Part shown: positions 8,255 to 17,092 of the stretch, in pieces
How the letters are laid out: each line of letters starts with the position of its first letter
How positions within the stretch are numbered: position 1 is the first letter of the stretch
Source of the DNA: Parasulfuritortus sp037439465
Lineage (GTDB): Bacteria; Pseudomonadota; Gammaproteobacteria; Burkholderiales; Thiobacillaceae
Direction of reading: 5' to 3'
Assembly: GCA_037439465.1 (NCBI GenBank)
Contig: JBBIVX010000002.1
Location: forward strand, 62,001-126,000
Length of the DNA stretch: 64,000 nucleotides
Translations under genes and position numbers: made by a program
The notes under the pieces: model-generated
What the model was told of the DNA's origin: nothing
What the model saw: only the letters and a program-made list of their open reading frames with translations
Databases searched by the model: none

Positions 8255-9733
8255 ATGAAGCTGCTTAATGCACGCAAAAAGGTTTTGACTCTGGCCGTCG
8301 CGAGCGCGATGGGTGGCGCCGTGATGATGGCCGCCCCCGCCCAGGCGATGAACGTGTCCCAAAACAATGTGGGTGAAGTCCTGATTTACCCGTACTACAC
8401 GGTCAAGAACGGTTTTGACACGATTTTCTCCGTGGTCAACACCTCCAACCGGACGGCGGCCTTCAAGATCCGCTTCCGCGAGGCCCTGAACAGCCGTGAA
8501 GTGCTCGACTTCAACGTCGTCCTGTCGCCGTTTGACGTGTGGAACGGCTCCGTCACCGCCAGCGGCAATGGCGGCGTGGTCCGTACCTACGACCAGACCT
8601 GCACCTCCCCGATCATGCCCAACAGCGCCACCGCTCCCGGCGCGCGCGAGCTGCCCTTCACCAGCCTGGCCTATGATGGCACCGATACCCGGCCCGAGTT
8701 CGGCCTGGATGGCGCCGGCACCAGCATCACCCGTGCCCAGGAAGGCTACTATGAAGTCATCCTGATGGCCGTGAGCAGCCAGGATGTCAACCAAAGCAGC
8801 AACGTGGTCGAATACAACGCCAAGCATGTCTCCGGCACCCCGCGCGATTGCACCAAGGTGGACGCGGCCTTCCTGAGCGGCGCCACGATCGCCGCCAACT
8901 TCACCGGTTTCTCCGCGCCCGAGAACATCCTGAAGGGCCATTCCACCTTCATCGACGTGGCCACCGGCAAGGCGGTCGACGCCACCCCGACCCATATCGA
9001 AGACTTCAGCGCCGCCACCATGCTGTTCACTCCGGGCGACTTGAGTCCTGACCTGGGCGATGGCGATGGCAGTGGCACCGTCTATGGCCTCAACAACGGC
9101 GCTACATGGAACGCGGGTTTTATCGGCTCTGAACACGGCGTGTCCGGCCTGCTTGCCGCCGATGCCGTCATCAACGAGTTCGCCGCCAGCGGCAGTGGCG
9201 CCCAGACCGACTGGATCGTCACCTTCCCGACCAAGCACCACTATGTCGACCGCGTGTTGGAAGGCTTCAACGACCCGTTCTATCAGCAGTTCGACTACAT
9301 CCTCTCCACCAACCCGACCGTGCGTCGTGGCAAGTCCTGCGACAACGTCGCGCCGGTACTGTACAACCGCGAGGAAGGCACCGTCACCCCCGGCGGCACC
9401 GTGCCGTCGCCGGCGCCGCAAGGTTCCGCGCGCGTGCTGTGCTACGAGGCCAACGTCATCACCTTCAACAACTCGAATGTGTTCGGCACTGGCGTCAACC
9501 ATGAAAACATGGACACCTCCGCCGTCGGCAGCTCGGGCTGGATGATGCTCGGCCTGAACATCGCCGAGGACGCCAGCAGTCGCAACATCGGCACCGGCCT
9601 GCCGGTCATCGGTTTTGCCGCCATCATGCGTAACAACGCCTCCGAGGCCGGCAACAACCGTAACTACGGCTCCACCGAAGAGCACACCTACATGGCCACG
9701 CCGCCTGATGTCCCGGCGGCGCTGCTGCTGTAA
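8255..9733 (+). CDS. Exported protein of unknown function, probably abundant
   Basis: A 492-residue protein with a clear signal peptide ending at AAPAQA (residues about 20-29). I do not recognise a named domain. The mature sequence is rich in Gly, Thr, Asn and Val; after the signal comes NVGEVLIYPYYTVKNGFDTI and VVNTSNRTAAFKIRFREAL, which suggests a beta-sandwich. Only a few Cys are present (DQTCTSP, PRDCTK, KSCDN, VLCYE), possibly disulfide paired. A strong AAGGAG at 8243-8248 sits six bases before the ATG, and a strong terminator follows the stop; both fit a monocistronic, well-expressed gene. A cell-surface or matrix role is inference. Confidence 0.8.
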   Translation: MKLLNARKKVLTLAVASAMGGAVMMAAPAQAMNVSQNNVGEVLIYPYYTVKNGFDTIFSVVNTSNRTAAFKIRFREALNSREVLDFNVVLSPFDVWNGSVTASGNGGVVRTYDQTCTSPIMPNSATAPGARELPFTSLAYDGTDTRPEFGLDGAGTSITRAQEGYYEVILMAVSSQDVNQSSNVVEYNAKHVSGTPRDCTKVDAAFLSGATIAANFTGFSAPENILKGHSTFIDVATGKAVDATPTHIEDFSAATMLFTPGDLSPDLGDGDGSGTVYGLNNGATWNAGFIGSEHGVSGLLAADAVINEFAASGSGAQTDWIVTFPTKHHYVDRVLEGFNDPFYQQFDYILSTNPTVRRGKSCDNVAPVLYNREEGTVTPGGTVPSPAPQGSARVLCYEANVITFNNSNVFGTGVNHENMDTSAVGSSGWMMLGLNIAEDASSRNIGTGLPVIGFAAIMRNNASEAGNNRNYGSTEEHTYMATPPDVPAALLL

Positions 9734-9760
9734 TTTTCGGGGTTTTGCCCTGATCCTGAA

Positions 9761-9787
9761 AGGCCCGCTCCGGCGGGCCTTTTTTTG
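9761..9787 (+). terminator. Rho-independent terminator
   Basis: AGGCCCGC and GCGGGCCT form a perfect eight-base stem around the loop TCCG, followed by a T tract. It lies 28 bases after the stop of the exported protein gene. Confidence 0.9.
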
Positions 9788-10120
9788 TGGTGCGCCCGGC
9801 GTGGGCGCACTCCTGCCGGTGCAGGTCCCGCCGACCGGCAGGGCGCCGGCAACGACCGCCTGTCCATGGCGCCCAACCGGGTGGGTGGGAGAAGCGAGAA
9901 AGAATGTTATCCTTGATATCAGGAAAGCGCGCCAAGTGCCAGTGGGCGCTGGGTATTGCGCGCACATGGCCTTGAGACGGTGTCCGGGCTGGCGTGCCAG
10001 GGACCGCAGGCGCTACGTGTAGGGCCTTGGCGGCGGAAGTGGGAACTTAACGCTTCCGGCCGGGTCTTTCGGCCGGGTTGGGTTGATGTGAATGTGAAAA
10101 GTGAAAAGGAAGCGATCATC
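9788..10120. other. 333-bp gene-free interval with consecutive hairpins and a leader hairpin
   Basis: No convincing gene is seen here. Two further inverted repeats follow the terminator directly: TGCGCCC/GGGCGCA (9791-9809) and CCTGCCGGT/ACCGGCAGG (9812-9842). A third, CCGGCCG/CGGCCGG (10056-10076), lies about 45 bases before the start at 10121, and AAGGA at 10106-10110 can serve as its ribosome binding site. No riboswitch core was recognised. Confidence 0.5.
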
Positions 10121-11329
10121 ATGGGCGTAAAATCGATTTGCCGCGCGGCCGCCGCGGCCCTCCTCACGGCCTTGGGCGGCGCGGCGTGGGCCGCGGCGAG
10201 CATCAATTGCGCCATCGCCCCGGCCTACACCATCATTGCCGAGGGGCAGACGGTCGAGCTGACGGCCACCTGTGATGCGCCGCTGGCCACCGTCAACTGG
10301 AGCCTGGATGGCGTCACGGTCACGGGCGATGTCGCCCTGAACCAGACCACCACCGCGCCCATACGCCTGGTCACCCCCCTCACCCTGGGCACCGGCCCGC
10401 GCAACCGGGCCAATCCGGCAAATCCCTCCTATGTATTCTCCTTGAGCGGCAGTGATGGGCAAAACCAAAACACCGTCGCTGCCGGCAATGCCGCCACCGT
10501 GGTGGTCAAGACGGCCACCAGCCTGGCGGCGGGGGAGCGGGGCAACCTCGACGCCGAAGTCAACGGCGTCTGCGGCACGGCGAACGCCACGGCGCAGCCG
10601 GCCATGCCCAGCGGCGCCGCCCAGTGCGCCAGCGGCCGGCCGGCCTTGCAGATCACCTCCCCGGCGGCCTACAACTGGACCTGCGCCAGCGCCAACGGCG
10701 GCAGCGACGCCAGTTGCTATGCCATCCGCGGCTACACCGTCAGCGCCGTGGTCAACGGCGGCAACGGCACGGTGTCGCCGGCAAGCCAGCCCGCGGCCGC
10801 CGGCGCGGCCGTCACGGTCACGGCGTCGCCCAGCCCCAATTACAGCGCCCAAATGGCGGGTTGCGGCGGCAGCCAGTCCGGCAACACCTTCACCACCGGC
10901 CCCGTCAACGCCGATTGCACGGTGACCGCCAGCTTCAGCAACACGCCGGTGCCCAGCGCCTGCGGCTCGGCCAACGCCCAGCTTTTGGCCGCCGCGCCCG
11001 CCAGCGGCCTGTGCGCGGCCGGCAATACGGACTCCACGGTGACCACCAATGCCGGGACGTATGCCTGGACCTGCGCCGGTGTGAACACCACGCCGGCCAG
11101 CGTGCCCTGTTCGGCCAACCGCAGCTTTACGGTGACGGCCACCCTCAACGGCAGCAACGGTTCCATCGTTGCGGCTTCGCAGTCGCAGCAGATCCAGTAC
11201 AACCAGACCGCCACGATCCAGACCACGCCGGCCGCGGGCTATGTGCCGGCGTTTGTTTCGGCGTGCGGCGGCAGCCAGTCCGGCAACAGCTTCACGACGG
11301 GGGCGGTGACGGGCGCGTGCGCCCGGTGA
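10121..11329 (+). CDS. Repeat-rich exported surface protein, N-terminal part (frameshifted)
   Basis: The ATG at 10121 opens a 402-residue frame with a signal peptide ending near AAWAAAS (residue about 28). An Ig-like segment follows (VELTATCDAPLATVNWSLDG). From about residue 200 two kinds of module alternate: Cys-containing repeats of the form CGxAN...C...YxWTCAG, and InlB/bacterial-repeat-like modules such as VNGGNGTVSPASQ, CGGSQSGNTFTTGPV and CTVTASF. The frame stops at 11327-11329 inside a 20-bp tandem duplication. Removing one repeat copy joins it to the C-terminal frame ending at 11895. The full ancestral protein would be about 585 residues and lie on the cell surface. Function is unknown. 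Confidence 0.75.
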   Translation: MGVKSICRAAAAALLTALGGAAWAAASINCAIAPAYTIIAEGQTVELTATCDAPLATVNWSLDGVTVTGDVALNQTTTAPIRLVTPLTLGTGPRNRANPANPSYVFSLSGSDGQNQNTVAAGNAATVVVKTATSLAAGERGNLDAEVNGVCGTANATAQPAMPSGAAQCASGRPALQITSPAAYNWTCASANGGSDASCYAIRGYTVSAVVNGGNGTVSPASQPAAAGAAVTVTASPSPNYSAQMAGCGGSQSGNTFTTGPVNADCTVTASFSNTPVPSACGSANAQLLAAAPASGLCAAGNTDSTVTTNAGTYAWTCAGVNTTPASVPCSANRSFTVTATLNGSNGSIVAASQSQQIQYNQTATIQTTPAAGYVPAFVSACGGSQSGNSFTTGAVTGACAR

Positions 11330-11343
11330 CGGGCGCGTGCGCC
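11304..11343. repeat. Perfect 20-bp tandem duplication causing a frameshift
   Basis: Bases 11304-11323 and 11324-11343 are identical (CGGTGACGGGCGCGTGCGCC). Twenty is not a multiple of three, so the second copy shifts the frame and brings TGA at 11327 into use. With one copy the reading is TGACAVTVSF, exactly the expected end of the repeat module. Confidence 0.95.
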
Positions 11344-11895
11344 GTCACCGTCAGCTTTGGCCTGAACCAGGCGCCCACCTCGGACCCCGGCCGCTGGACC
11401 GGGTCGTGGCAGACCACCGACGCCACGGGCCGGCCCGTGCTGGTGGTCGATCAATCCTTTGTCCAGGGGGCGGGCGTCATTGACTACCTTCCCGGCTGCG
11501 TGAACCAGGGGGTGACCAACAACTCGGCTAGCGGCTGCGCGGCCAGTAATAGCTACGGCGGCTTCAGCTTCGTCCCCGGCAAGGTGCTGGCCATCCGTTT
11601 CCGCACCACGTCCTCGGCGGGTGCCACGGTCCAGATCTTCCAGCTTGGGGGCGCCGACGGCGGCAATACCGGCGCCTCGGTGCCGCGCCTTTGGCTGTCC
11701 ACCACCGCCGGCGGCCCGGCGCTCGCCTCTTCGCCGTGGTGTGACGTAAAAGGTTCGTCTAGCGTGCGTGTCGCGACCGGCCCAGGGTATTGCCAGATCA
11801 CCCAGGGCACCGACTATTACCTGAACATCGAGGCGACGGTCTTAACCTCGCCCTATCCGCGCTTTAAGTTGAATGAAAACTTAGACTTCTATTGA
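11344..11895 (+). pseudogene. C-terminal part of the frameshifted surface protein
   Basis: This frame continues the preceding gene once the 20-bp duplication is discounted. It encodes about 184 residues with no start of its own. It contains PGRWTGSWQTTDATGRPVLV, several Cys (LPGCVNQG, ASGCAAS, PWCDVKG, GYCQITQG) and a TDYYLNIE strand near the end, giving a beta-rich domain that probably folds as the terminal lectin- or jelly-roll-like module; that fold is a guess. It is translated only if slippage, recombination or deletion of one repeat copy restores the frame. An assembly error is an alternative explanation. Confidence 0.7.
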
Positions 11896-12000
11896 GCGCG
11901 CCCGGCCGCCGGCCACTTGCCTTAACCTCGCCCTATCCGCGCTTTAAGTTGAATGAAAACTTAGACTTCTATTGAGCGCGCCCGACCGCCGGCCACTTGC
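11841..12000. repeat. 80-bp tandem duplication over the gene end
   Basis: Bases 11841-11920 and 11921-12000 are direct copies differing at one visible position (CCCGGCC versus CCCGACC). The unit carries the last 17 codons and the stop of the surface protein plus 25 bases downstream. Its AT-rich centre stands out from its surroundings. Confidence 0.95.
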
Positions 12001-12021
12001 GGCGGCGGCCACGGAGGACTC

Positions 12022-12060
12022 CCTGCCCGGAGGCTGTCCTGTCCGGGCAGGATTTTTTTT
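12022..12060 (+). terminator. Rho-independent terminator
   Basis: CCTGCCCGGA (12022-12031) pairs perfectly with TCCGGGCAGG (12042-12051) over a ten-base loop, followed by eight T. It ends the surface protein transcript before the foldase gene. Confidence 0.9.
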
Positions 12061-12133
12061 GGGGGCGGGAGGGCGCAGGCGCGGGCCGGCTTCCCCGCCT
12101 GGGCAACGCGCCGTGTCTTGACAGGAAGAGACT

Positions 12134-13033
12134 ATGGATTGGAAGAGTAAGTGTTGCGCCCTCATGGGGCTGGTTGCCTGGCTGCTGCCGGCGGCCGCCG
12201 CTCCCGCCACGGCGGCCGATGTCGTGGCGAGCGACGGCAGGTCGGGCCTGACGCTCGACGAGATCAAACAGGAACTGCTGGCCACGCCCAGGGAGATACG
12301 CGCCGCGCTCATGGCGGACAAGGCCAAGCTGGGGCGTTACCTCGGCAGTGTGCTGGTGGACCGCCGGGTGGCGGCGGACGCCCGCCGGGCCGGCCTGGAC
12401 GAGGCGCCGGAAGTGAAGGCCCGGATCGCCCGCGAGAGCCGCACCCAACTGGTGCGGTATTACCTGGACAGCCAGCTCGCCCGCTCCGCCCGGCAGGCGC
12501 CCGACCTCGACGCGCTGGCGCGGGAGCGCTATGAGGCCGGGAAGGATGGCTACCGCTATCCCGAGGCCATCCGTTCCGCCCACATACTGTTCCGCGTGGA
12601 CCCGGAGGATGCGCGATTCAACGAGGCCGACGCCCGCGCCAAGGCCGAAAAGGTGTTGGCCGAGCTGCACAACGGCGGCGATTTCGCCGCCCTGGCCAAG
12701 GAACATTCCGCCGACCTGGGCTCGAAGAAGAACGGCGGCGAGCTGCCCGGCTGGACCGACAAGGGCAGCCTGGTGCCGCCCTACGAAAAGGCCGCCTATG
12801 CCCTGAAACCCGGCGAAATCAGCGGCCCGGTGCGCAGCCGCTTCGGCTATCACCTCATCAAGCTGATCGACTACCGGCCGGCAGGCGTCCGCCCCTACGA
12901 CGAGGTGAAAGACCAGGTCGTCAAGAAACTCAGACAGGACTTCAGCGCCGAACAGCGCAATGAACTGATATCGAGCTATCAGGGCAGCAGGGAGGTCGTG
13001 CTCGAAGACAGCGTGATGCAGTCGCTGCGCTGA
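12134..13033 (+). CDS. Parvulin-type peptidyl-prolyl isomerase (SurA/PpiC-like foldase)
   Basis: A 299-residue exported foldase. The signal peptide is residues about 1-27. A helical region with TLDEIKQELLATP and basic segments covers about 38-135, like the N-terminal chaperone part of SurA/PrsA proteins. The parvulin domain spans about 146-248: IRSAHILFRV, AEKVLAELHNGGDFAALAKEHS, GGELPGWTDKGSLVPPYEKA and SRFGYHLIKLIDYR. It would isomerise prolyl bonds in proteins crossing the periplasm. Its position next to large exported proteins and upstream of polysaccharide genes suggests a client among these, but none can be named. AGGAAGAG precedes the ATG. Confidence 0.9.
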   Translation: MDWKSKCCALMGLVAWLLPAAAAPATAADVVASDGRSGLTLDEIKQELLATPREIRAALMADKAKLGRYLGSVLVDRRVAADARRAGLDEAPEVKARIARESRTQLVRYYLDSQLARSARQAPDLDALARERYEAGKDGYRYPEAIRSAHILFRVDPEDARFNEADARAKAEKVLAELHNGGDFAALAKEHSADLGSKKNGGELPGWTDKGSLVPPYEKAAYALKPGEISGPVRSRFGYHLIKLIDYRPAGVRPYDEVKDQVVKKLRQDFSAEQRNELISSYQGSREVVLEDSVMQSLR

Positions 13034-13120
13034 GGCGGTTCCTGAACGCCCGGCGTGACGAGCGGGCGGCGGCGGATTCTAGGATAATCCGGCTTTCACA
13101 CCGACCGCCCCGCCCAAGCC

Positions 13121-14584
13121 GTGCTGTTCAATTCCGCTGAATTCATCCTGGCGTTCCTGCCCCTGGGCTGGCTGGTGTATTTCTGGCTGAACCGGCGGCG
13201 CCTGACGCTGGCCGGCAAGGTTTGGCTGGTGCTGGCGAGCCTGTTTTTTTATGGCTGGTGGAACCCGGCCTATCTCGGCCTGATCCTGGTCTCCATCGCG
13301 GTGAATTTCGCGCTCGGCAGCGCCCTGGCGAGAGCGCCGGGGCAAAGGCCGCTGTTGCTCCTGGGCGTCGCCTTCGACCTCTGCCTCCTGGCCTATTTCA
13401 AATACGCCGATTTTTTCGTGGCCAACCTGAACGCCGTTTTCGGCGCGGGCTGGCCCCTGCCCGGCGTGATCCTGCCCCTGGCGGTGAGTTTCTTCACCTT
13501 CACCCAGATCGCCTATCTGGTGGACAGCTACCGCGGCGCGGCGAGGGAATACGACCTGCTCAACTACGCCCTGTTCGTGACCTTCTTTCCGCACCTGATC
13601 GCCGGGCCCATCCTCCATCACAAAGAGATGATGCCGCAGTTCGCCTCCCGCCGGGCCCGGGTCGTGAATTACCCGAACATCGCCCTCGGGCTGTTCCTCT
13701 TCAGCGTCGGCCTGTTCAAGAAGGTGATCGTCGCCGACGGCTTCGCCGTCTGGGCCACCGCCGGATTCGACCAGGCCACGACGCTGAATTTTTTCGAGGC
13801 CTGGGCGGCCAGCCTGTCCTATACCTTCCAGCTCTATTTCGATTTCAGCGGTTATACCGACATGGCCCTGGGCGCCGCGCTGCTGTTCAACATCCGCCTG
13901 CCCGTCAATTTCGACTCGCCGTACAAGGCGGTGAGCATCCGCGACTTCTGGCGGCGTTGGCACATCACCCTCAGCCGCTTTCTGCGCGATTATCTTTACA
14001 TCCCCTTGGGCGGCAACCGCAAGGGGCGGGGCCGCGCCTACCTCAACCTGGGCCTCACCTTTTTGTTGGGCGGGCTGTGGCACGGGGCGAGCTGGATGTT
14101 CGTCATCTGGGGGGCGCTGCATGGCGCCGCCATGGTGCTCCACCGCCTCTGGCATGACCTGGGCGGCCGGCTGCCGGCCTGGCTGGCCTGGCTCGTCACT
14201 TTCAATTTCGTCAACCTGGCCTGGGTCTTTTTCCGGGCGGCGGACATGGCGGCGGCGGAGAAAGTGCTCAAGGGCATGGCCGGACTGAACGGTCTCGTGC
14301 TGCCGGCGGCACTGGCGGAGCGATTGGGCGCACTGGCGCCCGCCGGCCTTCGCTTCGGGCCGTGGGTGGGGGGGATAGGCGCCGATTACCGCCTGGTTCT
14401 CTGGCTGGCGGCCGCCTTCGCGCTGACGCTGGGCTTCAGGAACAGCAATGAAATGTTGTACGACGCCGGCCCAAGGCGGATATTGCGCCTGCGCTGGGCG
14501 GCGGCGTGCGCGCTGATGGCGGCAGTCTCGCTGGTGACGCTCATGGCCTCGGCCTACAGCGAATTCATCTACTTTAATTTCTGA
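13121..14584 (+). CDS. MBOAT family membrane O-acyltransferase (AlgI/DltB-like)
   Basis: A 487-residue polytopic membrane protein starting at GTG 13121 with a weak ribosome binding site. It carries the MBOAT signatures: FFPHLIAGPILHHKEMMPQF, FQLYFDFSGYTDMALG, NFDSPYKAVSIRDFWRRWHI (His281) and GGLWHGASWMF (His321), the His usually considered catalytic. AlgI-type enzymes move acetyl groups across the inner membrane for polysaccharide acetylation. The gene ends two bases before an SGNH-like protein that is the probable periplasmic partner, as in AlgI/AlgJ or PatA/PatB pairs. The acyl group is assumed to be acetyl. Confidence 0.93.
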   Translation: MLFNSAEFILAFLPLGWLVYFWLNRRRLTLAGKVWLVLASLFFYGWWNPAYLGLILVSIAVNFALGSALARAPGQRPLLLLGVAFDLCLLAYFKYADFFVANLNAVFGAGWPLPGVILPLAVSFFTFTQIAYLVDSYRGAAREYDLLNYALFVTFFPHLIAGPILHHKEMMPQFASRRARVVNYPNIALGLFLFSVGLFKKVIVADGFAVWATAGFDQATTLNFFEAWAASLSYTFQLYFDFSGYTDMALGAALLFNIRLPVNFDSPYKAVSIRDFWRRWHITLSRFLRDYLYIPLGGNRKGRGRAYLNLGLTFLLGGLWHGASWMFVIWGALHGAAMVLHRLWHDLGGRLPAWLAWLVTFNFVNLAWVFFRAADMAAAEKVLKGMAGLNGLVLPAALAERLGALAPAGLRFGPWVGGIGADYRLVLWLAAAFALTLGFRNSNEMLYDAGPRRILRLRWAAACALMAAVSLVTLMASAYSEFIYFNF

Positions 14585-14586
14585 CC

Positions 14587-15747
14587 ATGCACGCCAGGGC
14601 GAAAAGGCTGGTATGGATTTTTTTCCTGATCGCCGGCCTGCCGCTGCTCGCCGGCTGGATCGGCTTTGCCGTTTACGACCCCTTGCAGGTCTACCACACG
14701 CCCTGGGGACGGCCGCCCAGCTTCCACAGCAATTTCAGGCTGCAGGCGGCGGGCGTGTTCAGGCACCAGGATTTCGACGCCGTGCTCCTGGGCACCAGCA
14801 TGATGGAGAACACCTCCGCCGACGAGGCGTCGCGGCTGTTCGGCGGCCATTTCGTCAATGTGTCGCTGACGGCCAGCGATTTCGTCGAGCGCTCGCTGGT
14901 GCTGGACGATCTGCTGCGGCGCCGGCCGGTCAGGCGCATCGTCTTTTCCCTGGACAGCGTGTACACCAATAGGCGCACGGGCTATCCGCTTTATCCCATG
15001 CCCACCTTCGACTTTCTCTACGACCGCAATCCATTCAACGACATCCGGGTGTACCTGAACCGGCACTTCGCCGAATGCCTGCTCAAGTGGTCGGACGCCG
15101 AGGACTGCATCGGCCGCCGGGTCACCCTGGACCGGCCCAATGCCTGGTTCCGCGAGGCGGAACATGCCGTCCGCTTCGGCGGCCTCGACAACTGGTGCCG
15201 GGCGCGGGATCACTATCAGATCCGGGACGCCTACGCGGTCATCGGGAAGGCGGCAGACGCCCTGGCTTCGGGTAACATAACAACCCCGGCACAAGCCGAG
15301 TTGCGGCAAAAGACCGACCTGGCCATGCGCTATGTGGACGACAACGTGATACGGCATGTGCGCGCGCACCCGAAGACGCGCTTCCAGCTTTTTTTTCCGC
15401 CATATTCCCGGCCGACCTTCGCTATCTGGCACCAGACCATGCCCATGCATTCCCACATTCATCAGGCGCTCGTGCGGCATCTGGCGAACCTGGCCGATCG
15501 CCTGCCCAACCTGGAGGTGTATGGTTTCGAGGACGCGGATTTCCTGGACGATCTGGCCAATTACAAAGACCTGGGCCACTATGGGGAGGACATCGACAGC
15601 CGCTTGCTGAGGGACATGGCGGCCGGCCGCCACAGAATCGACGGCGGCAATGCCGAGGCCTATCTGCGGCAGGCCGTGGCCAGGGCGCGGCGTTATGATC
15701 TGGCGGCGCTGAAAAAGCGGCTGGATGCCTGTATGGCGGGGCGATGA
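14587..15747 (+). CDS. SGNH-like membrane-anchored protein, probable partner of the MBOAT acyltransferase
   Basis: A 386-residue protein with one N-terminal transmembrane helix (residues about 9-28) and a periplasmic domain. VLLGTSMMENT places Ser71 in a GDSL-like block, and KDLGHYGED gives Asp328/His331, as in SGNH hydrolase/acetyltransferases of the AlgJ/AlgX sort. VVNVSL-type and VFSLD strands fit a flavodoxin-like core. Ser, Asp and His in the right order make an active enzyme plausible. Adjacent to MBOAT with a two-base gap, it is proposed to transfer the acyl group to the glycan. The family is not one I can name with certainty. Confidence 0.7.
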   Translation: MHARAKRLVWIFFLIAGLPLLAGWIGFAVYDPLQVYHTPWGRPPSFHSNFRLQAAGVFRHQDFDAVLLGTSMMENTSADEASRLFGGHFVNVSLTASDFVERSLVLDDLLRRRPVRRIVFSLDSVYTNRRTGYPLYPMPTFDFLYDRNPFNDIRVYLNRHFAECLLKWSDAEDCIGRRVTLDRPNAWFREAEHAVRFGGLDNWCRARDHYQIRDAYAVIGKAADALASGNITTPAQAELRQKTDLAMRYVDDNVIRHVRAHPKTRFQLFFPPYSRPTFAIWHQTMPMHSHIHQALVRHLANLADRLPNLEVYGFEDADFLDDLANYKDLGHYGEDIDSRLLRDMAAGRHRIDGGNAEAYLRQAVARARRYDLAALKKRLDACMAGR

Positions 15748-15751
15748 GCGC

Positions 15752-17092
15752 ATGACGAGCGGACACGAGCGCCAGGACGACATCGCCATCCGTGTGGCCA
15801 ATGTCTCCAAGTGCCATCACATCTACGCGGCGCCCCGCGATCGCCTGCGGCAGTTCGTCCTGCCTCGTCTGCAGCGCCTGGCCGGGCACGAAGCGCGGCA
15901 TTATTACCGCGAGTTCTGGGCGCTCAGCGACGTGTCGTTCGAGGTCCGCCGCGGCGAGACGGTCGGCATCATGGGCCGCAACGGGGCCGGCAAGTCGACC
16001 CTGCTGCAGATCATCTGCGGCACCCTCACGCCCAGCGGCGGGACGGTGACGACGCATGGCCGCGTGGCCGCCCTGCTGGAACTGGGGGCCGGCTTCAACC
16101 CCGAATTCACCGGCCGTGAAAACGTCTTTCTCAATGGTGCGCTGCTGGGGCTGGGACGCGAGGAGATCGCGCGGCGTTTCGATGAAATCGCCGCTTTCGC
16201 CGACATCGGCGATTTCCTGGAGCAGCCGGTCAAGACCTATTCCAGCGGCATGTACGTGCGCCTCGCCTTCGCGGTGCAGGCCTGCGTCGAGCCGGACATA
16301 CTGATCGTCGACGAGGCCCTGTCGGTGGGCGACATCGGTTTCCAGTACAAGTGCTTCAAGCGCATGGAGGCGCTGCGCGAGCGCGGCGTCACCATACTCA
16401 TGGTGACCCATTCCAGCGGCAGCGTCCTGGAATATGCGAACCGCTGCCTGGTGCTCGATGGCGGCCGCATCACCCACGACACCGGCAACGTGCTGGAGGC
16501 CGTGCTGGCCTACGAGAAGGGCATGCTCGCCGGCCGGGCGGGGGCGGCGCCTGCCGCCCCGCCGCCGCGTTCCGCCAGCGGATACAGCCAGGCGGCGCTG
16601 CGCCAGCGGCAGCTGGAGGGCCGCAACGCGGCCGTGGAGGAACGGCGCTTCGGCACCGCCAGGGCCATCATCGACGCCATCCGCGTGCGTCGCGCCGTCG
16701 ATGCCGAGGGTGAATCGCGGCATGTCATCAGCCCAGGCGAGGAGGTGGTGTTCGCCTTCCGCCTGCTGGCTTCCGAAGCCATTGCCGATGTCGTGCTCGG
16801 CCTGTCCCTGTCGCAGGTGAAGGGCAACGACATCTGGGGCGACAACAACCTCAACGCCGGCCGCACCCTCGACCTCGAACCGGGCGAAGTGAATGTGGAA
16901 TACCGGGTGCGTTTGCCGCTCAGCGCCGGCGAATATCTCATCCATTGCGGCCTGGCGCGCTTTGACGGCGACCGGCGGGAAGAACTGGACCAGCGCCGTC
17001 CGGCCGGTATGCTGCGGGTCTGGTCGGCGCGGGAGCAGGTGGGCGTGGTGTTCGCGCCGGTGACGGTGGCGGTGGAGCCGGGGCGGGAATGA
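15752..17092 (+). CDS. wzt: Wzt-type ABC transporter ATPase with C-terminal carbohydrate-binding domain (first copy)
   Basis: A 446-residue ATPase energising export of lipid-linked polysaccharide through Wzm. Walker A GRNGAGKS is at residues 75-82, the Wzt-specific ARHYYREFWALSD precedes it, the signature is YSSGMYVRL (163-171), Walker B ILIVDEAL (183-190), switch His220. From about residue 270 a separate beta-sandwich domain starts (ALRQRQLEGRNAAVEERRFG, then GDNNLNAGRTLDLEPGE), matching the glycan-cap reading domain of Wzt proteins for O9a/O12-like antigens. The ATG at 15752 follows the previous stop by four bases. No permease gene is adjacent; the only Wzm candidate is at 60543-61361. It overlaps the next gene by four bases. 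Confidence 0.93.
   Translation: MTSGHERQDDIAIRVANVSKCHHIYAAPRDRLRQFVLPRLQRLAGHEARHYYREFWALSDVSFEVRRGETVGIMGRNGAGKSTLLQIICGTLTPSGGTVTTHGRVAALLELGAGFNPEFTGRENVFLNGALLGLGREEIARRFDEIAAFADIGDFLEQPVKTYSSGMYVRLAFAVQACVEPDILIVDEALSVGDIGFQYKCFKRMEALRERGVTILMVTHSSGSVLEYANRCLVLDGGRITHDTGNVLEAVLAYEKGMLAGRAGAAPAAPPPRSASGYSQAALRQRQLEGRNAAVEERRFGTARAIIDAIRVRRAVDAEGESRHVISPGEEVVFAFRLLASEAIADVVLGLSLSQVKGNDIWGDNNLNAGRTLDLEPGEVNVEYRVRLPLSAGEYLIHCGLARFDGDRREELDQRRPAGMLRVWSAREQVGVVFAPVTVAVEPGRE

Noticed and set aside
9843..10120. Riboswitch before the surface protein gene
   Set aside because: A hairpin is present, but I could not find the conserved core of a c-di-GMP or other known class.
11330..11895. C-terminal surface protein fragment as a separate gene
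   Set aside because: No start codon with ribosome binding site precedes it, and its frame is that of the upstream gene if one copy of the 20-bp repeat is removed.
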